From assembly GCA_016937995.1 (NCBI GenBank), contig JAFGVM010000016.1, positions 62,001 through 126,000 of the forward strand: a stretch of DNA of 64,000 nucleotides. Direction: 5' to 3'. How positions within the stretch are numbered: the first letter of the stretch is position 1; every line of letters begins with the position of its first letter. Shown here in pieces: positions 29,540-39,004 of this stretch. The position numbers were made by a program, and so were the translations under genes. The DNA comes from Candidatus Delongbacteria bacterium. Its GTDB lineage: Bacteria; UBA4055. Below the pieces are notes generated by a model, which saw only the letters and a list, made by a program, of their open reading frames with translations, was not told the DNA's origin and did not search any database.

Positions 29540-30130
29540 CTACAATCCCAGAAAATTTTGAATTCTTTTAATGGTTAAACTGGTGTCTTTGTGGAGGTAG
29601 GAAGTAATTCTATTTTTTAAAGCACCTTTAATATTCTGCTCAAGATCATCAAAGAAAATTGCATTTTTCAGATCTATGGAATACTTTGATATAAGTTTGA
29701 TATAAAAACCATCCTCCGGCTTTATAAAACCTTCATCATATGAGAAAAATTCAGAATATTCGAACGGTAATGGAAAATTTTCTTTTATATGACCAATATG
29801 GATCGGGTCAGTATTACTAGCGATTACGATCCTTATATCATCCACCGGTAATTTTGAGATATATTCTATCATCTCTTTGTTATATGAAAATATATTTGAC
29901 CAGAGTGTTGCAAAATCATCGTAAGTTACATCGGTTTGGGATGTAGATTTGAACTTTTGATAAAATTCCATCCCGCTTATCCTTCCTGTATAGAATGAAT
30001 GATGATGAGCTTTTTCGAAGTTCTCCATTTCTTCGATAGAAAGAACAAAAGTATCTTTTAGTTTGTTGATCAGTTTATCTGTATCAACATTAATAAGAAC
30101 ATTCCCCAGATCAAAGATCAAAGTTTTCAA
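29540..30130 (-). CDS. HAD-family hydrolase, YihX-like
   Basis: The 196-residue protein starts MKTLIFDLGNVLINVD, the motif I of HAD subfamily IA in the DLGNV variant typical of YihX-like sugar phosphatases. Motif II is IVIASN, motif III lysine is in FIKPEDGFY, and motif IV is IFFDDLEQN. It should be a cytoplasmic phosphatase; the substrate is unknown. It lies between the GNAT-like gene (3-base gap) and the PAP2 gene (no gap), so the three are probably translated from one message. Confidence 0.9.
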   Translation of the reverse strand: MKTLIFDLGNVLINVDTDKLINKLKDTFVLSIEEMENFEKAHHHSFYTGRISGMEFYQKFKSTSQTDVTYDDFATLWSNIFSYNKEMIEYISKLPVDDIRIVIASNTDPIHIGHIKENFPLPFEYSEFFSYDEGFIKPEDGFYIKLISKYSIDLKNAIFFDDLEQNIKGALKNRITSYLHKDTSLTIKRIQNFLGL

Positions 30131-30133
30131 ATT

Positions 30134-31033
30134 CTATTTCCTGATATAATTTTTTACTAAACGACTCTTTCTGAGACCGGATCGTTCCAGTAAGCTGACG
30201 AAACCTGTATCAGATGTATTCACATTCAAAACTAACTGGCTGATTTTGTGCTGTTCTGATAATTGTATCACTCGATTTAGGACCGCATTATAAAATATCT
30301 CATTTTGTTGAGTTTCATAGCAACCGTAATTGATCAGTTCCAGCTTGTTTTTTAACCCGTTTGTAAATACCGGCATCATATAACCTATTGCTTTACCTTC
30401 AAAAATTACTGAATCCCAGATATCTTCACTTTGATATCCTTCCTCAAGCATATCAAGATATACTTTTTCATTAGACAAGTTAGCGTATATATCCTTGTAA
30501 GTACTTTTTGAAATAATATTGAATCTCTCTTCAACGGGGATATTGATCAACTGATCGTAAGTACATTCAGAATTGTTTTGAACTCTTATTTCATTTAATT
30601 TCGCTTCAAAATTTATTTTTGTAAGTATATTTATGAATTTGTAATCCGTTATCAGTTTTTTATAATCAGTAAAATACTTATTATTCTCTGATATAGTGAT
30701 ATGCAAGGCTTTTTCTATAGCACCTGAAATTATTTCATCGTTCAAATATTCAAATATCAGTGTCATTGCTTTTGTAAATTCTTCAGGAGCTAATTCTATA
30801 TTCATAGCTAACAATGGAGGTTTTTCCAGTATTCTCCTGGTATGGTTTCTGAAAATTTCCAGAGATAGCAATGGTATATCCCCATTTGATACTACGAAAT
30901 AATCACCTTCAACAGCTGAACCCTGCTCGAACATTCTTTCAAGCTGATAAGCATATGATTCGACCAGATCTTCAGGGTAAAATCCTATGAAGAATTCTTT
31001 TGAAGTTTTATGTCGTATTACATTTAGTTCCAT
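30134..31033 (-). CDS. Hypothetical protein, possibly GNAT-like acetyltransferase
   Basis: I do not recognise this 299-residue protein firmly. It is predicted cytoplasmic, with no signal peptide or membrane helix. The C-terminal third (about 205-299) has a pattern reminiscent of a GNAT fold: a strand with GKAIGYMMPVF, a strand ending LELINYGCYE, a long helix EIFYNAVLNRVIQLSEQH, a strand LVLNVNTSDTGF and a closing LLERSGLRKSRLVKNYI, like the last GNAT helix and strand. The N-terminal two thirds may be a divergent second copy. Its start overlaps the ychF stop by one base, so it is translationally coupled to ychF. Confidence 0.6.
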   Translation of the reverse strand: MELNVIRHKTSKEFFIGFYPEDLVESYAYQLERMFEQGSAVEGDYFVVSNGDIPLLSLEIFRNHTRRILEKPPLLAMNIELAPEEFTKAMTLIFEYLNDEIISGAIEKALHITISENNKYFTDYKKLITDYKFINILTKINFEAKLNEIRVQNNSECTYDQLINIPVEERFNIISKSTYKDIYANLSNEKVYLDMLEEGYQSEDIWDSVIFEGKAIGYMMPVFTNGLKNKLELINYGCYETQQNEIFYNAVLNRVIQLSEQHKISQLVLNVNTSDTGFVSLLERSGLRKSRLVKNYIRK

Positions 31034-32136
31034 TATTTGCCAAATCTAAAGATTATAACATCTCCGTCCTGAACAATATATGATTTTCCTTCCAATCTTG
31101 CTTTTCCATTCTGTCTTGCTACAGCTCTGTCAAATCCGCTAGCTACAAAGTCATCGTATGATATAACATCTGCTTTTATAAATCTGTTTTCAAAGTCGGT
31201 ATGAATTACTCCGGCTGCCTGAGGTGCTGTCATCCCTTTCTTTATATTCCAAGCTTTGACTTCAATTTCACCTTCGGTAAGGAATGTGCTTAAGCCCAAT
31301 AGAGAGTATGTTTCTTTTAATAATAAGTTCAATCCCGGTTCTTCAAGTCCGTAATCAATTAAGAACTCTCTCTTTTCTTCTTCATCGAGCATTGCGATCT
31401 CAGCTTCAACTTTACCACAGATAGAAACAACTCCGTAATTTCTTTCAGCTGCATATTTCTTTACTGCTGATGTATATTCTGAATCCTTTCCTGCCATAAG
31501 TTCATCTTCAGAAATATTACATACGAATATCATTGGTTTAAAAGTCAGAAGGTTCATGTCTTTAATTAATTTTAATTCATCATCATTCAATCCTATGGAT
31601 CTGGGATGCTCAAGCTCGGACATTACTGAATGAAGTTTTTCATATATCGGTTGCAGAAGGATCGCTTCCTTATTTTTTGCTTTGACCAGTTTATCATTTT
31701 TAGCTAATCTGTTCTCAACTGTTTCAAGATCTTTCATTATCAACTCTGCATCAATAGTTTCCATATCCCTTGCCGGATTTACCGATCCGTCAACATGAAC
31801 AATATTATCATCATCAAAACAACGGACCACGTGAAGTATGGCATCCACCTGTTTTATATCTCCGAGGAATTTATTACCAAGACCTTCTCCTGATGCAGAT
31901 CCTTTTACAAGTCCTGCAATGTCCATTACTTCCATATGATTATATACTTTTTTATTCGAAGTGATATTATTAAATATCTCATCAACTCTCTTATCCGGAA
32001 CATCAACTATCGCTATATTAGGCTTCACAGTTGAAAATGAATAGCTTGTAGATTCTGCTTCAGATGAAGTCAATGCATTAAATATCGTTGTTTTTCCGGT
32101 ATTGGTTATACCAACGATACCTGCTATAATACCCAT
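31033..32136 (-). CDS. ychF: GTPase/ATPase YchF (OLA1 family)
   Basis: The 367 residues show the P-loop GIVGITNTGKTTIFNAL (7-23), the DIAGLVKGSASGEGLGNKFL switch region, a coiled-coil insertion (about 130-200), the VCNISEDEL motif in place of the usual NKxD, and a C-terminal TGS domain (about 280-367, ending QDGDVIIFRFGK). YchF binds ATP more than GTP and associates with ribosomes and stress responses. It is the first gene of a four-gene operon (ychF, GNAT-like, HAD, PAP2) with a clear promoter. Confidence 0.97.
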   Translation of the reverse strand: MGIIAGIVGITNTGKTTIFNALTSSEAESTSYSFSTVKPNIAIVDVPDKRVDEIFNNITSNKKVYNHMEVMDIAGLVKGSASGEGLGNKFLGDIKQVDAILHVVRCFDDDNIVHVDGSVNPARDMETIDAELIMKDLETVENRLAKNDKLVKAKNKEAILLQPIYEKLHSVMSELEHPRSIGLNDDELKLIKDMNLLTFKPMIFVCNISEDELMAGKDSEYTSAVKKYAAERNYGVVSICGKVEAEIAMLDEEEKREFLIDYGLEEPGLNLLLKETYSLLGLSTFLTEGEIEVKAWNIKKGMTAPQAAGVIHTDFENRFIKADVISYDDFVASGFDRAVARQNGKARLEGKSYIVQDGDVIIFRFGK

Positions 32137-32165
32137 AATTTCTCCTTAACTGTAATTCAGCTGTA

Positions 32166-32194
32166 AATATAGAAATCATATTTATTTATATCAA
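32166..32194 (-). promoter_or_regulatory. Promoter of the ychF operon
   Basis: Minus strand: TTGATA (32194-32189), 17 bases, TATATT (32171-32166). The ychF start codon is at 32136, with an AAGGAGA ribosome-binding site. Confidence 0.7.
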
Positions 32195-32210
32195 CTTAAA
32201 TAATTTTGTA

Positions 32211-32240
32211 TAATAAAAAAGGTGGATTCAATCCACCTTT
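32211..32240 (-). terminator. Rho-independent terminator downstream of the 710-residue secreted protein gene
   Basis: The stem AAAGGTGGAT/ATCCACCTTT (32218-32227 with 32231-32240) with a 3-base loop is followed on the minus strand by a run of T. It lies about 100 bases after the stop codon at 32339 and just upstream of the ychF promoter. Confidence 0.8.
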
Positions 32241-32338
32241 GGATTTTTGTCATCCTTGTGCTTGACACGGGGATCCACAATCATTCTGAATTTATTTCTG
32301 AATCTTGAGACTTGGTAAATCACGTTTCTACGGGATCC
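32241..32338. repeat. Possible dispersed intergenic repeat with hairpin
   Basis: Between the stop codon and the terminator lies a stretch with a 9-bp imperfect stem (32252-32260 with 32266-32274; ATCCTTGTG/CACGGGGAT with two G-U pairs) and the phrase CTTGACACGGGGATCCAC. The style resembles short palindromic repeats scattered in many bacterial genomes. Only one copy is in this window, so repeat status is inference. Confidence 0.35.
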
Positions 32339-34471
32339 TTATTTTATTAATATCATTTTTTTAGATTCTGACCTTTCATTTACTTCCAATGTGTAAAAAT
32401 AAATTCCCGAATTCAAATGTGTAGCATCAAAATTAACTCTGTGCAGTCCTTTTATCATTTTGCTATCGACTAGAGATGCAACTTTTTCACCATTAGAATT
32501 GAAAACAGTAAGTTTAACTTTGGAATCATTCTGGATCTTGAAACTTATCTCTGTACTCGGATTAAACGGATTTGGGTAATTCTGCATTAATTCAAAGTCA
32601 TTCATTAACGAAACCTGCTCTGCTGAAATACCTGTTCCGTCAGATATCGACCCTGTGATCTTCCATACATGAAGGAACTGCTGAAAATTAATTTGACCAA
32701 AGATCGGTGGTATTACAGCAACATAATCATAATATTGACAAGCTGTGTAAACTTCTATTTCTCCGGATTCTATTTTTCCGTTAGATGAACAAACCCATCC
32801 ACTTTCATGTAATGTAGACGTTTTTGTAACATTCATCGGATAATAAAGATTATATACATTTAAAGAGTCTTCGTCAAAATAAACTTCATGATGACCGTAA
32901 TCCGATGCTTCATCTGATGAAGGTATCTCCCATGTATCTCCATCATCACAGGAAAAAGAAAGGAATCCGTCATCGATATAAACAGTATCCGGTTCAGGAT
33001 CTTCATTGATCTCAGGTCTGGTATTAGGTCTGTCAAGCCATGTTCCATAGATCTGGCCGAATCCGGCATATCCAATTGATAGAATATTGAAATTTGACCA
33101 AACATATTCTATTTCACCAGTGTCAAGCCCAATTAAAGATGCTACAAAATGAGCAGGGCTCCAGACAACACCGGTATCTGTTATCAAACCTCTTACATGG
33201 TAATAACCTGCAATAAAATCTTCGTCGTTCATATAATAAAGATCATCAGCCTTCCCGGGTTCTGTGGTGCCTCCGAATACTTTGATCAGTAGATGTACAG
33301 CATTATATTCTGTTGCTACAGCTGAAATATTCCAGGTTATAAATGGATCGTTCAATACAGTTTTTATAGTATCTCCCGAAACCGAATCTATTTCAGTAAA
33401 TGTAGTTCCGTACCAGTCAAATAGATCTTCAGGTTCTATCCGGAAGAGTTTATTACCGTCTGTTATCCAGTTGGAAGACCAATTGATAGTATTATCATCT
33501 CCACCCCAGTCTGTAGTATACATGTAACTTATTCTTGGATTATATTCAATATCCATACTGTCAAGAAATATCCTGTCTCCGACATCATTAGCCATGCATA
33601 CAGCGATACCGTACCCGGTACCATTCCCGTAAACATCTTTACAGTAAGCAAACTGAAGTTGGTTCATTTGGATAAGTCCATTCGTATCGTCAGAGCAATC
33701 GAATGTCAGTTCCTGATGATTTGTCCAATCCCAACTGGAAGAATCTGAAGGTGTCATTGATCTGCCTACAACAGAACTTATGATAAAATCTTCCATCGCC
33801 AACAGATCTTGATTCCAAGCTTGTGACCAGTAATAAAATCCTGTTCCCGGATCATAGACCACATCTCCGGTACCGCACCATGCACCCGGGATTCTTCCCC
33901 CGAATGAATCCTCGACAACACCGACTGTGCTGATTGTACTGTCATATCCCCATGTCGCATTTACTACTGAAAACATCGGATATGAATTAGTTGCAGTTAC
34001 TCCATCGAAGTCATTAAATGTACTGAAATAAAAACCATTGATAAATCCACATGAATATGGATATCTACCTCCCGGTGCATACCAGTAATTCGATTCATCA
34101 TAGATCTTAAGTGTATCACTCAAAAGCTCTTCGCCAGTCCAGTCACCTACCATGACTCCCATTGTACCAGAGCCTGTCGATGGATTCAATTTTCTATAGA
34201 TCGATCCGATCAAAGGAGCTCCCGATGAACCCGCATCCCAGCTGAGTTTTTTATTTTCTTGATACCAGCCGTAACCATTTGCTGATTTGTCAAAATAATC
34301 ACTGATAGTACCTTCATAGGGAGTTTTTGTAGATACGACAGATGATAAATCATTTTTTATCTGCTTGATCTTCTTTTGACCATCTTTCATTTTCATTTCA
34401 GACTTTGAAATTGAGAATAAAGGTACAGTAAAAAATGCAGCTAAACATAATACTGATAATCTGTAAAACAT
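32339..34471 (-). CDS. Secreted protein with C-terminal type IX-like sorting domain (paralogue of 40152-42341)
   Basis: This 710-residue protein has a signal peptide (FYRLSVLCLAAFFTVPLFS) and a C-terminal sorting domain (about 625-710) with LMQNYPNPFNPSTEISFKI, KLTVFNSNGEKVASLVDS and LNSGIYFYTLEV...KKMILIK. The large middle region is Trp/Tyr/Asp/Gly-rich and I do not recognise it; motifs include FDKSANGYGWYQ, GSIYRKLNPSTGSGTMG, YYWSQAWNQDL and FGQIYGTWLDRP. It is clearly paralogous over its whole length to the 729-residue protein further on. The name for the end domain assumes a PorV-dependent secretion route, supported by PorV-like genes in the window. It stands alone with its own promoter and terminator. 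Confidence 0.85.
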   Translation of the reverse strand: MFYRLSVLCLAAFFTVPLFSISKSEMKMKDGQKKIKQIKNDLSSVVSTKTPYEGTISDYFDKSANGYGWYQENKKLSWDAGSSGAPLIGSIYRKLNPSTGSGTMGVMVGDWTGEELLSDTLKIYDESNYWYAPGGRYPYSCGFINGFYFSTFNDFDGVTATNSYPMFSVVNATWGYDSTISTVGVVEDSFGGRIPGAWCGTGDVVYDPGTGFYYWSQAWNQDLLAMEDFIISSVVGRSMTPSDSSSWDWTNHQELTFDCSDDTNGLIQMNQLQFAYCKDVYGNGTGYGIAVCMANDVGDRIFLDSMDIEYNPRISYMYTTDWGGDDNTINWSSNWITDGNKLFRIEPEDLFDWYGTTFTEIDSVSGDTIKTVLNDPFITWNISAVATEYNAVHLLIKVFGGTTEPGKADDLYYMNDEDFIAGYYHVRGLITDTGVVWSPAHFVASLIGLDTGEIEYVWSNFNILSIGYAGFGQIYGTWLDRPNTRPEINEDPEPDTVYIDDGFLSFSCDDGDTWEIPSSDEASDYGHHEVYFDEDSLNVYNLYYPMNVTKTSTLHESGWVCSSNGKIESGEIEVYTACQYYDYVAVIPPIFGQINFQQFLHVWKITGSISDGTGISAEQVSLMNDFELMQNYPNPFNPSTEISFKIQNDSKVKLTVFNSNGEKVASLVDSKMIKGLHRVNFDATHLNSGIYFYTLEVNERSESKKMILIK

Positions 34472-34519
34472 CTTACACCTCTCGGATATTTAATCTAACT
34501 TAGAATGACATCAATATTA

Positions 34520-34548
34520 TATATACTACTTATTTCTCAATTAATCAA
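34520..34548 (-). promoter_or_regulatory. Promoter of the 710-residue secreted protein gene
   Basis: Minus strand: TTGATT (34548-34543), 17 bases, TATATA (34525-34520), with an overlapping TATAAT slightly downstream. The start codon is at 34471, with GAGAGGTG as ribosome-binding site. Confidence 0.6.
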
Positions 34549-34906
34549 GAAAATAAAAAAGGTGATCCTGCTACTTCAAAAATTTTATTCACTTTTTATA
34601 TTTTCGATAGGATTACACTTATTTGTTTTTTATGCGTTTTGATTTTTTTTAGCACTTAACGGAATTTTGGTTATCTGACGATAGTGATTATTCACTGTTG
34701 TGTAAAAACTACTTCCAGTATAGTGCGTTTCAGATTTTAAAGTGAATAATACCGGAAGTCCCAAAATTAACGTTCGTGCTGCCCTTTTCTTTCCAACTTT
34801 CTTTTGGGCAAGCAAAAGAAAGCTGAAATAATTCTTTTAAAAAAAAGGGACGGGCAAGAAACCCGCCCCTACAGACTGACCACTGGGCACTGTACATTAT
34901 TCAATT
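34549..34906. other. Intergenic region without a credible gene, with hairpins and repeat-like segments
   Basis: An open frame at 34630-34815 on the minus strand has no family resemblance, no ribosome-binding site and a composition unlike its neighbours, so I read the region as noncoding. It holds a perfect 10-bp hairpin (34797-34806 with 34813-34822, CTTTCTTTTG/CAAAAGAAAG) and the G+C-rich terminator hairpin of argF. The segment GGGACGGGCAAGAAACCCGC and the ACTGACCACTGGGCACTG-like stretch near 34875-34895 look like fragments of dispersed intergenic repeats. Confidence 0.5.
34839..34869 (-). terminator. Likely terminator after argF
   Basis: On the minus strand GGGGCGGG, a 7-base loop and CCCGTCCC form a stem with one mismatch, followed by eight T residues (34846-34839). 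It lies about 40 bases after the argF stop codon. Confidence 0.6.
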
Positions 34907-35908
34907 TTAACTTCCCAGCGTAGCAACCATTACGGCTTTAATAGTGTGCATTCTGTTCTCTGCCTCCTCAAATACCAATGAATTCTCTGATTCAAAAACA
35001 TCATCAGTAACTTCCATTGCCTCAATACCGAATTTCTTATATATCTCTTCACCTTTGATAGTATCTCTATTGTGGAATGAAGGTAAACAGTGAAGGAATT
35101 TTACATTCGGATTTCCAGTTGCTTTTACGACATTCTTGTTCACCTGGTAAGGTATCATCTGCTTAATTCTTTTTTCCCATGCGGAATCAGGTTCACCCAT
35201 TGAAACCCATACATCCGTATAAAGGAAATCAACACCTTTTACAGCTTTTTTCACATCTTCTGAGATAAGTATCTTAGCACCAGTTTGTTTAGCTATTTTT
35301 TTACACTCGTCTACAAGCTTTTTAGCAGGTTGGCATGATTTTGGAGAAGCCATTCTAAAGTCCATACCAAGTTTTGCAGCACCTACCATCAATGAATTAC
35401 CCATGTTGTTCTTACCGTCACCTAGGTAACAGAATGAAACCTGAGAAAGTGGTTTGTCTGTATTTTCCATCATTGTCAAAAAATCCGCAAGTATTTGAGT
35501 AGGATGGAATTCTGTAGTAAGTCCGTTCCACACAGGAACTCCGGCATAAGCACCAAGTTCTTCTACGATCTCCTGACCGAAACCACGGTATTCAATACCG
35601 TCATACATTCCACCTAGAACTCTTGCAGTATCTTTCATTGATTCTTTATACCCTATCTGTGATCCGGAAGGACCAAGATATGTTACGTGTGCGCCCTGAT
35701 CAAATGCTGCCACCTCGAAAGCACATCTTGTTCTTGTTGAAGCTTTTTCAAATATCAATGCGATATTTTTTCCAACCAGTTTTTTCTGCTCAGTACCTGC
35801 ATATTTTGCTTCTTTCAGGTCCTGTGATAATTTTAGAAGAAATTTTATCTCTTTTGGAGTAAAATCCAGAAGTTTTAAAAAATTTCTGTTCTTCAGATTA
35901 AAGGCCAT
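34907..35908 (-). CDS. argF: Ornithine carbamoyltransferase
   Basis: This enzyme makes citrulline from ornithine and carbamoyl phosphate in arginine synthesis, or runs backwards in the deiminase pathway. The 333 residues show the carbamoyl-phosphate motif [30 protein letters not shown], the ornithine-side [14 protein letters not shown] (HCLP) and [21 protein letters not shown] use the ATG at 35908 ([12 protein letters not shown]), because AAGGAGA lies 6 bases before it; an in-frame ATG 18 bases upstream would add MKRRTK. It overlaps the ftsB-like gene by 11 bases. No other arginine genes are nearby. Confidence 0.96.
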   Translation of the reverse strand: MAFNLKNRNFLKLLDFTPKEIKFLLKLSQDLKEAKYAGTEQKKLVGKNIALIFEKASTRTRCAFEVAAFDQGAHVTYLGPSGSQIGYKESMKDTARVLGGMYDGIEYRGFGQEIVEELGAYAGVPVWNGLTTEFHPTQILADFLTMMENTDKPLSQVSFCYLGDGKNNMGNSLMVGAAKLGMDFRMASPKSCQPAKKLVDECKKIAKQTGAKILISEDVKKAVKGVDFLYTDVWVSMGEPDSAWEKRIKQMIPYQVNKNVVKATGNPNVKFLHCLPSFHNRDTIKGEEIYKKFGIEAMEVTDDVFESENSLVFEEAENRMHTIKAVMVATLGS

Positions 35909-36221
35909 TTTCGTTCTCCTTTTCAACTTTATATTTATAAATTTTTTCTCCTTCTTTTACCATGCCCTGCTCTCTTGCTTTTTTCTCCATTTCAAAAGGG
36001 TCTTTATTCTTCAGGAGTTCATTACTTTCTTTCTGCTCCTGTATCTTTTTTTCCAGCTCTTCTACTTCAATTTTCTTCTGTTCATACAATTTTTTATCTT
36101 CGATCAGTCTGAAGACAGAATATTGCCCCTGAAAAAAAAGATAATAACTTGCCAGAATGATCAATATACTGGATATAATGATCAGAATTCTTTTTCTTTT
36201 TCTTTTTTTACTCAGTGCCAT
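35898..36221 (-). CDS. FtsB/DivIC-family cell division protein
   Basis: The 107 residues have a basic N-terminus, one membrane helix (about 12-30, [19 protein letters not shown]) and a leucine/glutamate coiled coil (about 38-75), then [20 protein letters not shown], the typical C-terminal stretch of septum formation initiators. FtsB/DivIC joins FtsL and FtsQ in the divisome. Its stop lies inside the start of argF. Confidence 0.85.
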   Translation of the reverse strand: MALSKKRKRKRILIIISSILIILASYYLFFQGQYSVFRLIEDKKLYEQKKIEVEELEKKIQEQKESNELLKNKDPFEMEKKAREQGMVKEGEKIYKYKVEKENENGL

Positions 36222-36262
36222 AATCCGGTGAAAATATATCAGTTAGATATATATTTCTCAAC

Positions 36263-38863
36263 TTATTTTTTTATATTCTTTATTTTGCTTATAAGAAGGT
36301 CAGCAATACTCATATTATAGCCTTTAGATGAGAATAGTATTTTATTATTACTATCCGCCAGGATAACTATAGGATAAGATTCATCAGCAGTTTCCGGAAT
36401 AAGTATCTCACCCTGTTTCTGTATAATATTAACTGCCTCAATATTTTTCAGGTCATCATTATTTCTCAATTCAGTGTAAATAACGATAGAAGTTTCAAGT
36501 TCTTCAAATTTAGCAGCTTTTTCCAGTAACAGGTTCAACATTCTTTGAGTAGGCTCAGTAGATATTACCCCTCTTACCAGTACGATCTTATTTTTACTGT
36601 TGGATATTGATGAAGTAAGTGAATTTATTTTTTTGACAGCCTCATCCGATAATTCTGATGATATATCTATATATTCCTTTGGAGTGGTCAATTTTATAGT
36701 TATATCAGTATCCGTATTTCCAATATTCTTTATAACAACATTTGCATCTCCGTTTGAATTCCTCACACCTGCTTCAAGATATAAAAATTTATCATCCTGT
36801 TTCGGGAATGTGAGTATGTAATCCAATGAATCATTCTCACCGTCAAAGTATGAATATTGCAATACTCCTTTATCCAATTCCCCCATAAGAAAATTGTTCC
36901 ATGGATCAGCTTTCACCTTCTCATCATCTATGTATAATGACAGTTTCACTTTTCTATCTTCCGGTTTCTTTTTTTCTGAGACACTCTCCACTGTAATGAA
37001 TTCTTTTCCGTTAAAATATTCCAGTCTTCCTTTCCACTGGACCGGAACACCTAAAAGTTTTAGAGAACAATTGAGCAGTTTGATCCTGTAAAATTCCGGG
37101 ATGGATCTCATGTTAAGAATCTCTACGGGATTCAGTGATCCGGCATAATACTCATACACAAAATTACTGTCAACTTTGACCTTGGTATCCACCCATTTAA
37201 CTACATCTTTCACTGTAGTATTAATATTATATGAACGGAGATCTTTAATTTGATCATAAAGTTCAGTTTGCCAACCGTTCTGAGGCGGAGTTCCAGATTT
37301 CCATGTTACTCCGACAACATTACTGGTGAATACAGAATCAGGGATTATCTTTATGTATTTATTTTTCCCTTCGTAGTAAATATTCACTAGATCACTTATA
37401 GCTGTACTGTCAGGTATCTCATTCAATTCTTTTTCATCCCATTCTTCGATCATTGAAGTCAATATTTTCAATTTTGTTTTATTTGTTTTTAAACCTTTAT
37501 ATACTTTTAAGAATTCTGATGTGTTCTGTCCCAGAAGATCGCATTTTTCAAGAAAATGTTTTTGTCTTTTACTGAAAATGATCTGATCGTAATTTTTTAT
37601 ACTGTTATCAAAATAGTAAACAAAGTCGATCGTACGTTTAAAATTTTCAAATTTCATCTTTCTCTTGAGATCTGAAAGTTGATTTTTCAGGTCGAAAGTA
37701 TCTTTAAAATATTCTTTTTGAGTTTTATCATTTTCAAATTCAGAGTTGTATATCTGAAATTTAAAATTTAATTCCTCATCTATTCTTTCATTTCCATCTT
37801 TCAGAACTATCCTTATCTCAGCATCATTTTCAAGACTATTGAAAAGTGCGTAACCAAATTTAGACCTATCATCATAGGCCGTTATAAATACCGAACCCTT
37901 ACCCAGCGGGATCGAGACTTCTCCGAATTTATCCGTTCTGGCATCTATCAGAGGCATCAATCCTCCATATGAAACTGCGTAAAGCGTAACTAAAGCACCT
38001 TCTACCGGCTGACCAAGCTCATCATCTATCATTATCTTTGCATCATCGTACTTATCTGTATAATATTCAATAGAACTTAGAATCGTGGAGTTATCTTCGT
38101 ATTTAATTGTATTTTTCTCCTGATAATCTCCAAAAACTCTTGAAGTTATCAGTGATGCACGTAAAGTCGTATGGGAAAACCATGTTTTGTTTAAACTGTT
38201 GGCCAATTCACCCAGATATTTCCATCCGTCAGGTGTCCAAACTTCGACCCATGCATGATTATTGTCCGTAAAGTTCCAGAATGGTGCACCTGCGGATCTT
38301 ACCGGAATACCTACACTTCTCGCAGCTGCCATATAGAATATCATCATCTCTTCACACCTGCCCCAGCCTCTTTTGATCGTAGTTAAAGGTCCTTGGTCCC
38401 TCCCGTGAGTAGATTTATAGGTCATATGTTCATAAGCCCAGAAGTTTATAGCTATTGCAGCCTCTTCGATATTTGAAATATTTTCCACTACCGGCTTTAA
38501 TTCATCATAAAATTGTTTTCTCCAATTTTCAAAAGGTTCCTGTGAAGATCTTAATGGTAATACAAAATGCTTGAATATATTTTCATCATACTGTTTTGAA
38601 TACAAAAATTCTTTTGATCTTATTGCATATTCCACACTTTCCAGAATGTAAGCAGGTGTTAGTACAGCAAGGTCATTCGGAGATGAATTATTTAAAATGA
38701 ACTCAACATATTCCAGGGTTTTACCTTTTTGTTTATCGACCATTTCCAGCAATGATCTTTTATTTTTACCTGAATATTTGTTGATCTTTTCCACTGTGCT
38801 TTTTTCTAAAGCTGATATCGTTCCGAATATAACAATTAATGCGATTATTAAAATATTTTTCAT
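36263..38863 (-). CDS. Exported transglutaminase-like protein
   Basis: From the ATG at 38863 this 866-residue protein has a signal peptide (MKNILIIALIVIFGTISAL). A transglutaminase-like core lies at about 130-225, with catalytic-type Cys170 (RGWGRCEEM), His203 (NNHAWVEVW) and Asp212. It is followed by a short carboxypeptidase-regulatory-like repeat (PVEGALVTLYAVSYGG), then a long region with a second weakly similar unit and a C-terminal stretch that may be thioredoxin-like. An in-frame ATG 31 codons upstream would put a polar segment before the signal peptide and is less likely. Such proteins often act as proteases or amidases on surface proteins; the substrate is unknown. Confidence 0.8.
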   Translation of the reverse strand: MKNILIIALIVIFGTISALEKSTVEKINKYSGKNKRSLLEMVDKQKGKTLEYVEFILNNSSPNDLAVLTPAYILESVEYAIRSKEFLYSKQYDENIFKHFVLPLRSSQEPFENWRKQFYDELKPVVENISNIEEAAIAINFWAYEHMTYKSTHGRDQGPLTTIKRGWGRCEEMMIFYMAAARSVGIPVRSAGAPFWNFTDNNHAWVEVWTPDGWKYLGELANSLNKTWFSHTTLRASLITSRVFGDYQEKNTIKYEDNSTILSSIEYYTDKYDDAKIMIDDELGQPVEGALVTLYAVSYGGLMPLIDARTDKFGEVSIPLGKGSVFITAYDDRSKFGYALFNSLENDAEIRIVLKDGNERIDEELNFKFQIYNSEFENDKTQKEYFKDTFDLKNQLSDLKRKMKFENFKRTIDFVYYFDNSIKNYDQIIFSKRQKHFLEKCDLLGQNTSEFLKVYKGLKTNKTKLKILTSMIEEWDEKELNEIPDSTAISDLVNIYYEGKNKYIKIIPDSVFTSNVVGVTWKSGTPPQNGWQTELYDQIKDLRSYNINTTVKDVVKWVDTKVKVDSNFVYEYYAGSLNPVEILNMRSIPEFYRIKLLNCSLKLLGVPVQWKGRLEYFNGKEFITVESVSEKKKPEDRKVKLSLYIDDEKVKADPWNNFLMGELDKGVLQYSYFDGENDSLDYILTFPKQDDKFLYLEAGVRNSNGDANVVIKNIGNTDTDITIKLTTPKEYIDISSELSDEAVKKINSLTSSISNSKNKIVLVRGVISTEPTQRMLNLLLEKAAKFEELETSIVIYTELRNNDDLKNIEAVNIIQKQGEILIPETADESYPIVILADSNNKILFSSKGYNMSIADLLISKIKNIKK

Positions 38864-38956
38864 TCTTTTATCTCTTCGATTATAGTTTGTAACTTCTGAA
38901 TTTTTTATCACTTGATCTTGAGTACTAATATTATTCATTTTAATATTATTTTGCAA

Positions 38957-38985
38957 TAAAAAAAGGGAGTAAAAAACTCCCTTTT
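38957..38985 (-). terminator. Rho-independent terminator of the PorV-like gene/surface operon
   Basis: Stem AAAAGGGAGT/ACTCCCTTTT (38961-38970 with 38976-38985), 5-base loop, followed on the minus strand by a T-rich tract. It lies 19 bases after the stop codon at 39005. Confidence 0.85.
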
Positions 38986-39004
38986 ATTTCATTGATGAAA
39001 ATTT

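Noticed and set aside
34630-34815. Open frame of 61 codons on the minus strand between argF and the 710-residue secreted gene
   Set aside because: No ribosome-binding site, no family resemblance and foreign composition; it lies over repeat-like and hairpin sequence.
38864-38956. Upstream extension of the transglutaminase-like gene
   Set aside because: It would bury the signal peptide behind a polar segment with no ribosome-binding site and reaches back to the preceding terminator.
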